Both the position numbers and the translations under genes were made by a program. A stretch of DNA of 64,000 nt from Cruorifilaria tuberocauda (Eukaryota > Nematoda > Chromadorea > Rhabditida > Onchocercidae): the NCBI GenBank assembly GCA_013365365.1, contig JABVXU010000050.1, positions 62,001 through 126,000 on the forward strand, in the 5' to 3' direction. The number at the start of each line of letters is the position of its first letter. Within the stretch, counting starts at the first letter, position 1. Shown one piece after another: positions 25,860 to 36,887 of the stretch. The notes beneath the pieces are model-generated. The model did not search any database and had not been told where the DNA came from. It was given only the letters and a program-made list of their open reading frames with translations.

Positions 25860-27320
25860 GGAAGTACTGATAAGTGATGATTTTCAGCTGTAGTAACGAA
25901 ACTTAATCCATCGATATATAACATTCTGAATGTAATTGTTGCTACTGCCATCCTCATTATTATTACTGTCAGCAAGGTAACAATAGTGGTAATAGCACTT
26001 ATCATTATTATCATTTTTTTCATTACTCAACATTTTTATCATCATTTGCCTGTCATCACTGTCATCATTCAATACAACCCTTTTACCAAATTTATTTTTA
26101 TCAGACATTAATTTGTTCTTCATTTCATCATCAATTCAAAGCCTTACACTCCATCGGGGTAAGTAAGAGAGAGAGAGAAAGGTGAATTACAAGCAGGTGT
26201 TATTATAGGAAGTACAATGGTGAGTGCGGTATGGCGCTCTTTACACCTTTTTTCCTCTCTCCTTTTTCCATCATCTTCTCTTTCGATCCTTTTTCTGGCG
26301 TTTTTGTCTTCTGAGCAAAATTTGGGAAATTGACGAGGAAGGGTGAAGTTGTTGTTATTGTTGTTGGAAGAAGCTTTGCCATGTTGGTAATGGCGATGGT
26401 AGCGCCGCGCTCATCTCATTATTACACCATGTTATCATCATACAACCTGTTGCTACCTCCTGCACCTCTACCTCCTCTTTCTCCATTATCTTCTCTTCCT
26501 CCTCTTCCTGCGTCTTCGTCGCACTTTTCTTTACTTCTTCAATCGCCATTATCATCATTATTATCATCATTATTCTCACCATTTTCATCTATCCATTCCC
26601 TTGTCGACACTTTCATTGTTACAATATCTTTCTCCTATATATTTTACCTCCATATTTATGCCACATTATTATGATTAGCATTTTTTGCTAATCATCGAAA
26701 AACTTCAAAATACTTCACATAATTCTTTCCTTCTAAAACTCATCCATTCCTTTATTCATTCATCTCTTCACATCTCCTTCATCGGACCGGACACGCCCGA
26801 GGCAATTTCGCTCTCACAAAGGTACTATTATTAACACTTATTGCTACTGCTACGACTATTACTACTACTACTATCATTATTATCATAACCACCACTAATG
26901 CTGCAGTTACACAAGATTTATACGATACGATCGAATGTTAGATACGACGTATGAGAGGAATAGAATGATAGCCGCGATAACGTAGCCTGCGGCAACCGGA
27001 GAGAAGCCATACTTATGGGGAGAATGAGGAGATCTTAATATCATTTCACCGCCACCATCATCATATCACAATCGGAACCAGAAGTCACACCAAAAAGCAT
27101 CATCGCTAAGAACTCGTCTTATCTTCAGCCCTGTCCTACTTTCCTATTCTATGCCATACAACTATAACTTTTTTCATGAAGACCCACTTCTAGGTGAATT
27201 ATCTTTAATTTTTTAATTTCTCTGCTATAAAATTTAAGCTACTACTTAAACTGACGCGATACGGTACGATGCGATGCGATACTGTTACTGTCATTATTAT
27301 TTTATCTTTACTATTATTCT
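25860..27320. repeat. Triplet-rich low-complexity tract
   Basis: Interrupted runs of ATT, ATC, ACT and TCC triplets on both strands, for example around 26,540-26,580 and 26,840-26,890. The open frames here are repetitive Ser/Leu/Pro or Met/Ile/Asn stretches and are not treated as genes. Confidence 0.6.
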
Positions 27321-30300
27321 TACGGTACAGGTGATCATTTTCTGGATTGCTGATGAAATTTATTGTCTAACTTTGTTTTCTGGTTTGTGTAAAATAAGAC
27401 ACTTTATTTCCGAGAGATGAATTTATCAGGGAGAAATGGAAATGATAAATGGAATTCTATGCTTATCAATGTTTTATTCTTTAGGTTAGAAAAATTTTAT
27501 ATATAGGGAAGTCAAGTAAAACTGTTGTATCATTCTAATCTATTTGCAAAAATGTCTGGAGAACAATGCAAAAAGCCGAAAGTGATGAAAACACTGCTGA
27601 TGAAATGGATTAATGAGAAATGAGGAAATATATAGAAACCTAAAAATGCTAGTGTCTCTTCAGTAAGCTGAAATCAATATTCCTCAGCTAATGGATGTAT
27701 ATTCATGACATTCATTTTATTTCTAAATGTTTTGCCGGATCCAGAATCGTTAGAATTGGAAATCGAAAATATTAAAGGAAGCTTTCAATTAATTTCCAGT
27801 AAAAAAATGGCAAAATGATGTTTTAATAAAATACAGTTCTGCTTTTCATTACTGTACTTTTCTGTTTTTTTTTTTTGGGAAGAGGCGCCATGGAATGATA
27901 AAGTAGGGCTACACGTCACAACTGTGGAGAAAATGTATCTGGTTCTGATATAATTTCCAGTCTTACTGTGGTATTTTCCGTATATTTTGTATCATTAAAT
28001 ATCAAATGAGGAACATTTCTAACTTTAAAGCCGGAAAAAAAAACTTGACAAATATTCAGAGATGTCATTTGTGCTTCTTTGAATTTATGCTTCTAAATTA
28101 CTGCAGCTGGACACTAGCTTTACTTTCCATTCATTTAATCCAATCTGCAAATTCTAATATTTAATTCCAAAATGCGTTTTTAAAGAAAAAGCATATATTG
28201 TTCGATAATTATCACCGCTTAATTCTAAACATGTGATTTCATGAAATAAAGTACTTTTCGGATACATCTCATCATTCGGTACTTTTTTCGCTAATGTACT
28301 ATTCACTATTGGTTTTTCACATCGTGAAAGTGATTATCGTTTCTTCGGAACTGTTTACTCACTCCATCATGGATTGGTCATAACGACTACGCTGCACTAA
28401 TCAATCAGGTCGAGTCGTTTGCACTATTCAGACAAAAGTTCACCATTTGGCGATATTGCACTCGTCCCGGCCTGAATGTTAGTTGCTGTTATGCCTCTCC
28501 TTACTTTCCCATCTTCACTCTAGTCCCTCCTAGCCATTTTCATTTCAGTTTATTATTTACTTGCAACTAATCTCTAACGATTTCAGTTAAAAACTTCATC
28601 TATTAACTAAAACCTGATTAACTCAAAGAGCGAATGCATCTTAGTTTGGCATTATTTCTGCTAATATTCCCCGCTGAAATAAACTATGATAAATGAGACA
28701 AGTCAGGTAAGTCATTTGCATTACCAGCACTTACTAATAAGTAAAGAAAAGGCTTTTAGGACTAATGCTTATCTCTTAGCACTTTATGTAAAAAGTGCTA
28801 GGATAATGCTGTGTATACGTTACGACAGCATTGGAGCTCATATTTATGATTCTCAGCTCACAGTCCAAAAGTGTATATTATAATTTGTTGATGTTTTCAA
28901 TACTTCCGTCACTTTATCTTCCATTCTTTTCTCTTAGGAAATATGAGAGATTTTCCGAGAGTAAAGTAAAATTCTTGAGTAAAACAAACATGTTTTTTCG
29001 GAAAAACCAACCCCAATTTCGTTTTGTTTTCATTCTTATAAGTGAAACTTTCAATTACATTGATTGACTGAAGAATGTTGATTAAAAATGAAGTTAGCAA
29101 GTGATATTAAAAACTGATTTTTTTTGGTCCTTGCATACAAGCTGATTATTAATTTACTAAAATTTCAGCTATCACTTTTACACAGTTCTACCATATACAT
29201 TCATTTACACCGTTTATTTTCGTTTTGTATCTAGCTGATCCTTCCACGTTCATTTCAATTACTCTATTGTTAAACAGTTGGTGAATTTTTTGAACTCTGA
29301 AGTATTGTTGTACATGACAGTTTCGATGTTATTTATATGAAGAATCTAAATTTATAGCTTTGGAAAAAATGTCCTAGCATATTAAAATGTACTACCTATC
29401 CCATTACTCACTTCCATTTGTTTTTCAAATATAGAGATTAAAATACGATTTATCCTTTTTTGACAACATAATGGACAGTTTTTTTAAATCAATTTTCCCT
29501 TTCCTTTTTAATTTATACTACAGTTTATAATTTAATTTATATTTTGAATTTTTCTTCTATGTTTGTTTGATCCTCAATGAGCAACAAATGACTATCCATA
29601 TATTTAATTTAATTTCTGTGAATGTTCTCATGCTAATTGTTGGTTAACAAAAACCTATATAACAGCACTTATTTGAAATTTACGCATACGTTGTTAAAGA
29701 ATAAATTGGATAATGGAAAAGAACGATGTCCGCAATCAATTTTCCTTGATCATTAGAAATTCTGCCATGACCTTCATTTTCTCCGCTTAATGGACATTCT
29801 CTTCTCTTCCTGGGCTAAGAAACAGAAAGAGAAAGCGTGATATTACAATTATTAAAGTTAACTATTTTCATTGTTTCACGAAATGGTACATATCTTATGA
29901 TGCTTTTTAAATAATTCAGTCAAGCAGTGCCAAACTCTTAACTCGTCCCTTAAGTGCATGGATAAAGCTTTTAAATTCGTACTGCAGAAGCAAAGTCTTA
30001 AAAATTAAAAGTTTTAAACAGTGAAATTTCTGCTGACTTTTCAGCTTTTCAGGAAATCTTCAGTGTAGTATGGAATAAAATGTTCATTAAATTTATTCGA
30101 CAGCATAAACATTACATAAATAAGATGAATAAATGAACTAAGAATGTAGTAGAAAAAAAAGAAATTCAACTTCATTTAAAAAAAGTTGGATTAAATCTTT
30201 TAGATCAAATAAGCAAAATGTAAGAATACTAAATACATCATATCGCATGAATGCAGCGTGCTAGGTTGTCCGACATTTTTACAGTTGTAAAGTCTTAAAA

Positions 30301-31828
30301 AAAGAAAAAACGGAAATAAATGATTAAATGTCACTAAAGCACCAAAGAACGCCTTAAGAAAAGGTAGGAAACAACCGACCATGTTATGTACACAACAAGA
30401 GATTTGTGCGAAAGCCATCAAAGAGATTAATGCCGACATTCGTATGACATATTTTAAGATTTTTGAAGAAATTACAGCTAAAAGTTAAATTTTTACGGCG
30501 CTATCAAGTAGAACAGATAGAAGAAGGTAAGATACAACAGAAATTCCAATCTCAATTTTCCAAAAAATTAAAAAAATTTGCTATGAAATCATAGATAACT
30601 ATGTGGTCGGTTAGATTTGAATTTGAGAAATTGAAGAATGAAAAGATAAAATAAAAAATTGACTGAAAAAAATCACAGTCGGACAAAATAATTTCTTCCA
30701 GTCTGACTATGTACACATTGAGGCATTAACCAGTCGTAAAATTCAAAATAATTTCTTTCAAAATACAGAGAAAAAATCATTTCTTAAAAAAAATACACAT
30801 CTCTGAAAAGATACAAAATAAAGAAGCTATACTTTTAGCAGAGGTTCAAGTTAAAAGAAGTACTGTGAAATAAAATTTGAAAAGTAGAAGGGGAAGAATT
30901 ATCAAATAACAAAGATGAGAAAATTAATTCGTTGGAAAATCATCCCTGATTCATTTTTTAATATTATAATATGACTTATAATGAAAAATAAGGAAATACA
31001 AACAAGAATATTACATCATTTTTTCAGTACGATGTTATGACAAATTGATTTAATGATGATCAACAAATTGAGTGATAAATTGAAACAAAAGACTATTTTT
31101 ACATTGAATGCTTATATCGATTCTAAAAAAATTTTTTTAATTCAAAAAAAAGCTATACACATCCCTGAGGTTCGCTTGGTAGACTCAAAAAAAACAGATA
31201 ACGCGATACCTGAGTAATTGATTACAAAAAGTGCGAAAACTTCCCTGAAATACACATGAATATTGTGGAACATAGTGAATTTCAAGAAATTATTTAAAAG
31301 AAAATCACTGAATGTACAGCATGATTTCTCAAAAAATAGTAGATGTTATAAACAGCGATCGAAATTACAAAATTCAAGTATTTGAAAAGAAAAAAATAAA
31401 TCAGGCGCAATGAATGTTCGGATGCTACTGACACGAATCAATCAATCGCTAATATATTTCTAACTAATATCTTTTTTTTGTTGTTTTTTAAAAGTTGAAA
31501 AAAAAAACAATAAAACAAAAAATAAGGTTTCAATACATCAAAGTTACTAGAAACTGAGAACGGAACTTTGAATGTAATTGATATCCATCCTGATCAGTAA
31601 AAGAGATTTCATGACAAAATGGTCTTTCACAGCGACAGCATTCATTATTATTCATTAAAAAGATGCCTTGAAAACAACTGAAACTCTCAAAATACTTTTA
31701 ACATTGCATTTTTGACGGAAAGCTAATCCAAAGATATTTAATTGATACTCTGCAAGAATTCCACTTTCAACTAATCTCAATTAACAAGTATTCTACAAAT
31801 ACCAACGATATCAATGGCAGCATCCTCC

Positions 31829-32404
31829 TTAACTACGTTTTTGAACATATGCTGTAACAATGTCGATATGTTCACGAGCATATTTAGCCATCTGATCTAC
31901 GGTATAACCAGTGTAGAAGATTCCCAGGCCGATTAGTGCAAGGACTGCCACCATAATATAGAAACGTGACAACCGCTTGCAATGAGCAAAGAGACGTTGT
32001 TTAAGTTTTGTCCCCTTGATCTTCAAGTTGTTCATATTCATCGGCTGTAACATAGGCATTGTCAGGACACGTCGTCGTACGCCTTTATCCGAAAATGAAA
32101 ACGGTTTGTAACTTCTGTAACCCGAACCATTTTTGGAAGCCCGATATAAAGGGACAATTTTTTTGACGTCCACTGCTGAGTCGTCGAACTTCTTCACCAC
32201 TGGGGAAATAGCCTTTTTTTTCGAAAATGAACTACGACTGCGAGAACTGGAACGTGAACGCGGTATACTATGGGTACTGCGGCTACGACTACGAGAACGT
32301 GACGCTTTCCGTGAGTGGCCTCGCGTCAGACTGGAATCCTTACTTCGCGGACTTTTGCTGGGCGACTTTTTGTTGGGTAACGAACGTTTCGGTGATTTTG
32401 TCAT
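31829..32404 (-). CDS. RS-rich single-pass membrane protein, unidentified
   Basis: An uninterrupted 191-aa frame. Residues 1-65 are basic and built of Ser-Arg, Ser-Lys-Pro and Ser-Pro dipeptides (SRSRSRSRS type). Residues 66-146 are basic and polar. Residues about 148-169 form one clear hydrophobic segment (FYIMVAVLALIGLGIFYTGY), followed by a short tail (DQMAKYAREH...). A basic RS domain next to a C-terminal membrane anchor suggests a nuclear-envelope protein with the RS region in the nucleoplasm, phosphorylated by SR kinases, as in the lamin B receptor or emerin-like proteins. This is inference: there is no LEM domain and no sterol-reductase region. The frame is open a few codons upstream of the Met to an acceptor-like TTATAG, which could be a trans-splice site or the junction to an unseen exon. 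Single-exon structure is unusual here. Confidence 0.6.
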   Translation of the reverse strand: MTKSPKRSLPNKKSPSKSPRSKDSSLTRGHSRKASRSRSRSRSTHSIPRSRSSSRSRSSFSKKKAISPVVKKFDDSAVDVKKIVPLYRASKNGSGYRSYKPFSFSDKGVRRRVLTMPMLQPMNMNNLKIKGTKLKQRLFAHCKRLSRFYIMVAVLALIGLGIFYTGYTVDQMAKYAREHIDIVTAYVQKRS

Positions 32405-34306
32405 TCCTTTTCCTTCCTATAATTTATGAAATTTGATACTTCCAATCAGATTTAGAAAAAAAATGTGAACACTGGCGTCAAGATACCAAAAATGAAGTAT
32501 TAAAAACTAATTATGTCTGTCCTATTGATCAGCATTCATTGATAAAAAGCGCTTACCATATTTATTCAATGTTGCTTATAATTCCCAATAAAAGTAACAA
32601 CAATTATCAGAAAGATCATCCACATAACAAACAGCAATAATAATAAGAAAATAAACAGAAAGAAATGGATGAGGTTAAAGTCAATTTTTGACCATCATTT
32701 TAATTAACTGAAATTAAACAAAATCCATCATCTATTGTTTACGTTTATGAAAATAATATATTTAACAAAAAATTTCATTTGATTTAGAAACGCAATTCAT
32801 CCATTTATTAAAAAAAGATAAATCATTCAATCAAAAAAAAAAACGAAGTAAGTCTATTTGAAAAAAATGCATAATACGAGTTCATCCATGCTGAACAATT
32901 GCAAGAAATATGAGTTTCCTGTCAGCAATGATAAGTATGATGGATGAGCTAATGAATGGTTCTGTGGTCAGCGCAAATTGACATTCACCGATTAATTGTT
33001 CTTCGAACATTGAAAGAAATAATAATTTATTCTTCGAGTTCTACTGTTATAATAAATTCAAATTTCGATTAATCTCGCAATCTAATTTACTGCTGCTATT
33101 AATGCTCATCAAACTATCAGAAACAATGGTTGATAAAAAACGAGGGAGATTAAAAGAAAATAAAAACGATTGTCGTTTAATTTTACTTCGAGAGTGCTAA
33201 GAATCGGAATATTTGATTGCAGAAAAACTGGAGCAAATAACTAAATAAGAGTTAAACAAATGTCAGCATTCAACGTTTTCAGGGTGTGAAGGAAGCATAG
33301 ATGAGAATTAGTTGAAATTCGTGATACGTCTTTTTGCAATTTTCATAATTATTAACTTTAAAGAGTACGCATCTCAAGTGAAAAGGAATTAATAAGAGGT
33401 TGGTTGCTCCAGTTTCTAGATTTCTGACACTTCGGACAATACTAAAGAAATACATCAGACTACAAATTACCATAACAGAAAAATAATTATTTACTTCGTG
33501 TTTAGCATCGTTAACGAATTAATTTTTGGTTTCAAAAATGTCGAAAATTGATTTTCACTTCAAATGAATTGACAAAACGACACTTTTTTGTTAACATGTC
33601 AATTAAACAAAAATGAAGAAGTCATCAGAAAATCTAAATGAATTTGAATAAAAGGGAAAGTAGTAGTTGGGAATAATGGAAAAAGAAATGAAATGAAAGG
33701 AAAGGTAAAGCGCGAGCAGATGTATCGGTCATTCAGGGAGCAGCCAAAGGTCAAGCTTCCCCAAGGGTGAAGAGTGAGAAGGAAGAGACATCTCTCAGGC
33801 TTAATGAGGGAGTGCATTATGGGTAGCACTACCAGCAGTACAGAAACGCCCTTCTGTGGAGGGCAGTCGGGAAAGGGTAATCGATGGATATGGCTCTATC
33901 TGTTGTAATCACACCGGGAAATGGACATCAGACGGACAAAGCAAAGAGAGAAATGAGGGATAAGGAAGAGAGGAAAAGAGAGTGAAACTGACCTTGTGTT
34001 GAGAAATGGGTAGGGCTGACACTGACAACTTTCATTGGAAGATGAACTGCAAAACCCCGCCCAGATGACCGTTTGTCAACGATCGAAATGATGCTTTCGA
34101 CTTCACCGGGGGACTGACCTCTTTTCTAAAACTCACCATTCATGCTAATTATCTCACTCTAATTATATTTCGGGAATGAAGAGTAGACTGAAACAAAGAT
34201 AATGTATGATTAATAAAGCAAGATTTTAATTTAGCATATAACAATTATAAGTTAAAATACTCTTGTACATTTCCTTTGCATGAATTAAAAAGTGAGGATA
34301 ATAAAA

Positions 34307-34335
34307 GCGAGACGAGTGGGAGACCTCGGTCTCGC
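34307..34335. repeat. Short GC-rich hairpin
   Basis: GCGAGACGAG pairs with CTCGGTCTCGC across an 8-base loop with one bulged base. It stands out in AT-rich surroundings, in the spacer between two divergent genes. Function unknown. Confidence 0.6.
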
Positions 34336-35125
34336 ATAACACACATTCATTTCCGAGATTTCGGAACAATGAAGCCTATGCTGTTCGTTCATCTAGCAAT
34401 GAAAATCAACCTTAAAATTAATAAATAGGGATTACAGCTACATGGGTAACTTATCTTCCATAAAAGTATTGGTTTTCGACACGTCCCGCACTCACATGAC
34501 AGTTGTACCCGAGGGAATCATAATTCCTTATCAGTGGTACAAGTGATTAATTAAAGCAAAATTATTGATAACCGCTTAATGCATATCATCGCCACAACCA
34601 AATACAATGGTTCAGCAAAGTTTCCCAAATAATCCTAGTTCCAATGAAATCTTAATTATGCAAAGTGTTCGGATGCAACGCAGCATCTCGAGGGCTGCGT
34701 TAATTAAAGGCGTGAGTTGGTTGATAGTTTTTCGTGGTGTGTTACTGCCTCTTTCCCTATATTTTCTGTTGCTGGGGAATTGGTATTGGTGTCCGTAAAT
34801 TAGGAGAAGGAGGAAGAAAATTGAGTGTGAAATGCTGTTAGGAGAAAGGAGGAGAACTGAGCGAGAAATGCTGGAATGATCAGTTGAAATGCAAGATGAT
34901 ATGTTATCTAGAGGTAATTTACTTTGATGGGAAAGGAAAGGATCATGAATTGCAGTGTTTGTTCTCTTCATATTAAAATAATTATTCAATTATTCAGAGT
35001 GAAGTTATCCAGTAATTTAACAGAAATCATTTATCATTTACATTTATCAATCATTTAATTCTACGCAAGAAAAGAAGTTTGACTGTCGTACCCTCATTAA
35101 GTAACGTAGTCCATAAATGTTTTAT

Positions 35126-35194
35126 ATTGAAATTATATAATTTGCTGTTTTCGTAATTCCGCTTAAATCAGTTCTGAAGTAAATTCGATTTATC
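35126..35194 (+). repeat. Direct repeat, copy 1 (69 bp)
   Basis: Nearly identical to 35,937-35,998. The two copies differ by a 7-base insertion (TTTTCGT) in this copy and one or two substitutions near the end. It lies about 50 bases upstream of the FoP-type start codon. Confidence 0.9.
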
Positions 35195-35240
35195 AGGTAT
35201 TACGTTAAACGTATGCTCTGTCCGATTAAGGGTATTAATA

Positions 35241-36887
35241 ATGGAAGCAGCGTCAGTACCATCTCGGATAGTTCTCATGGGGACTTCAAAAATATCCTTA
35301 AATGAAAGGTTTGTTGTTTGTGATGCAAGACTATTTTCCTAAATTCGCTGAATTAGTTTCGTCTTTCTGAATTTCAGTCGGTAAAGCTGAAACAGAGCAT
35401 TGCAAATAATTTTTTGACCATGGCGTTGCTTGGAAGCAAAAAATTGTTTTCATCTTCTATTTAATAAATTCTGTTACAAATCTAAATGTTATTGAAAGTG
35501 ATGAAATAATTTAATTGCTGATAATTGAAGGCTATGTTTTTGTAATAATAATCTGTGGGCGCATGAATCTGGACTTTTGGATTAAGATTAATCATGTTCT
35601 TCATTTTATAGTAGACAAAAGAGGTCAGTATAAACATTTTAGTACTATTCCATACTCATTATTTTAATTAGGAAAATGAATTCTTCTGTGCTAAAATTTC
35701 ATGTAATTATTACATGTTTTGCTACCGGCACGCAGGTTTTCCCAAGTTCCGATGCCTAAATTGCGACATAGTGTTACTCCAATAAGAAGCTACAACAGTG
35801 GTAGTACCGGGCAGAACTATCGTGAATCGCTCGTAAATCGACGTCCATTGTATCTTGGTGATATCGAAGTAAAATAATATTTTATCATGATAAGCAAATT
35901 TTTAACAATTTAGATAATTTATTTACAAGATAATTTATTGAAATTATATAATTTGCTGAATTCCGCTTAAATCAGTTCTGAAGTAAATTCGATTTGTCGA
36001 TAAAGATATATCGAAAATTAGTTCAACTAAATATTTTTATAATATATTCAGTTTTTCATTCATGTCTTTTGTTCACAGATTTTGCTTATTAATCAGATTT
36101 CAACGCTGTCTTTGTGATTTGATAGTTCAAAAAACTTTCGGATCATTTTTAACACAAGGTATTTCAGTTATCGAATGATTACGACGCAGTTGAGGAAGAT
36201 AATATAGAAGCAACGGCAAATTACGTCGAACAAGTCCGCATTATCCCAAAACGCAAGTTGGGAATTTACCAAAGTCCTCGTTTTGCTCGTATTCCAGTTC
36301 GTAATCGTATTAGCTTTCCACCTTGGCGAAATAGATTTAATTATGGTTTCGTGCGCAAGGTTAACATTGACAGGTATATCGATTTCGTACTTTGATAACT
36401 AAAATAGAAGTAACAGTACGACGGTTAAATGGAACAAATAGTCGGTTGATCAGTTAGAGGAATCAAATGTGCAAATAACTTTAAATATTTTAGCAAGAAT
36501 TATAGGCGCTTTCTCTTATTCATGGTGCAGTTAAAAAGGTCGACTCTGCATCGACATTCGTACTTATTCTAATAAAACTGTTCAATTTTTGTATACTTAG
36601 GCTTTAATTTTAGACCTCGTCCTTTTGGTTCATTGCGATATGCGAGCAGAAACACGCGCTTCACACGAAATGGTTTCAGTCGTATACTTTGGCGTTCAAA
36701 TACTGTGCTACCACGGAGCCGTGCTTTTTATGGTCAGGGCGGTTATTTTATCGGTGGCAATTTATCCAGTAGTAATTTTACCCGCGCTAAACGGTCAGTG
36801 GTAACAAGAGAAGAATTGGATAAGGAACTCGATGAATACATGAAAAAAGGAAAACATCCTCAGATTGATGTTTCCGATCTCAAATAA
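35241..36887 (+). CDS. Arg-rich protein with CHTOP/FoP-type C-terminal motif
   Basis: Four exons (35241-35308, 35736-35868, 36168-36373, 36614-36887) join in frame to 226 aa. The body is basic, rich in Arg, Tyr, Phe and Asn, without an RRM or classical RGG box. Residues about 199-226 (TREELDKELDEYMKKGKHPQ onward) match the FoP_duplication motif, (S/T)xEELDxxLDxYM, found at the end of CHTOP and in similar form at the C-terminus of ALYREF. In those proteins the motif binds the helicase UAP56 within the TREX complex. I therefore infer an mRNA-export or splicing adaptor, nuclear and RNA-binding through its arginine-rich body. No orthologue name can be given. Intron 1 follows the 22nd codon. A direct repeat lies upstream and again in intron 2. 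Confidence 0.7.
35937..35998 (+). repeat. Direct repeat, copy 2 (62 bp), in an intron
   Basis: Second copy of the repeat at 35,126-35,194, in the intron 35,869-36,167 of the FoP-type gene. Same orientation; it lacks the 7-base insertion. Confidence 0.9.

Larger units (their letters stand above)
23966..31828. other. Long gene-poor spacer, 7.9 kb
   Basis: After the PSMB4 3' UTR I find no supportable gene. 25.8-27.3 kb is rich in ATT/ATC/ACT triplets and in repeated GATACG/GATGCG words near 26.92 and 27.25 kb, which create spurious Ser/Leu/Pro-rich open frames. A GC-richer patch at about 28.34-28.52 kb has no frame. A codon-like stretch at 24.36-24.56 kb on the plus strand has no recognisable motif. 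Confidence 0.6.
32405..35240. other. Divergent spacer between RS/TM and FoP-type genes
   Basis: 2.8 kb between two divergently oriented genes, so it should hold both promoters. A GC-richer patch spans about 33,710-34,120. A small hairpin lies at 34,307-34,335. The first copy of a 69-bp direct repeat lies at 35,126-35,194, just before the FoP-type start. No exon with a recognisable motif is seen. Confidence 0.6.

Noticed and set aside
26330..26674. Open frame rich in Ser, Leu and Pro on the plus strand
   Set aside because: It arises from TCC/TCA/ATT triplet runs; it has no motif and no splice-consistent partner.
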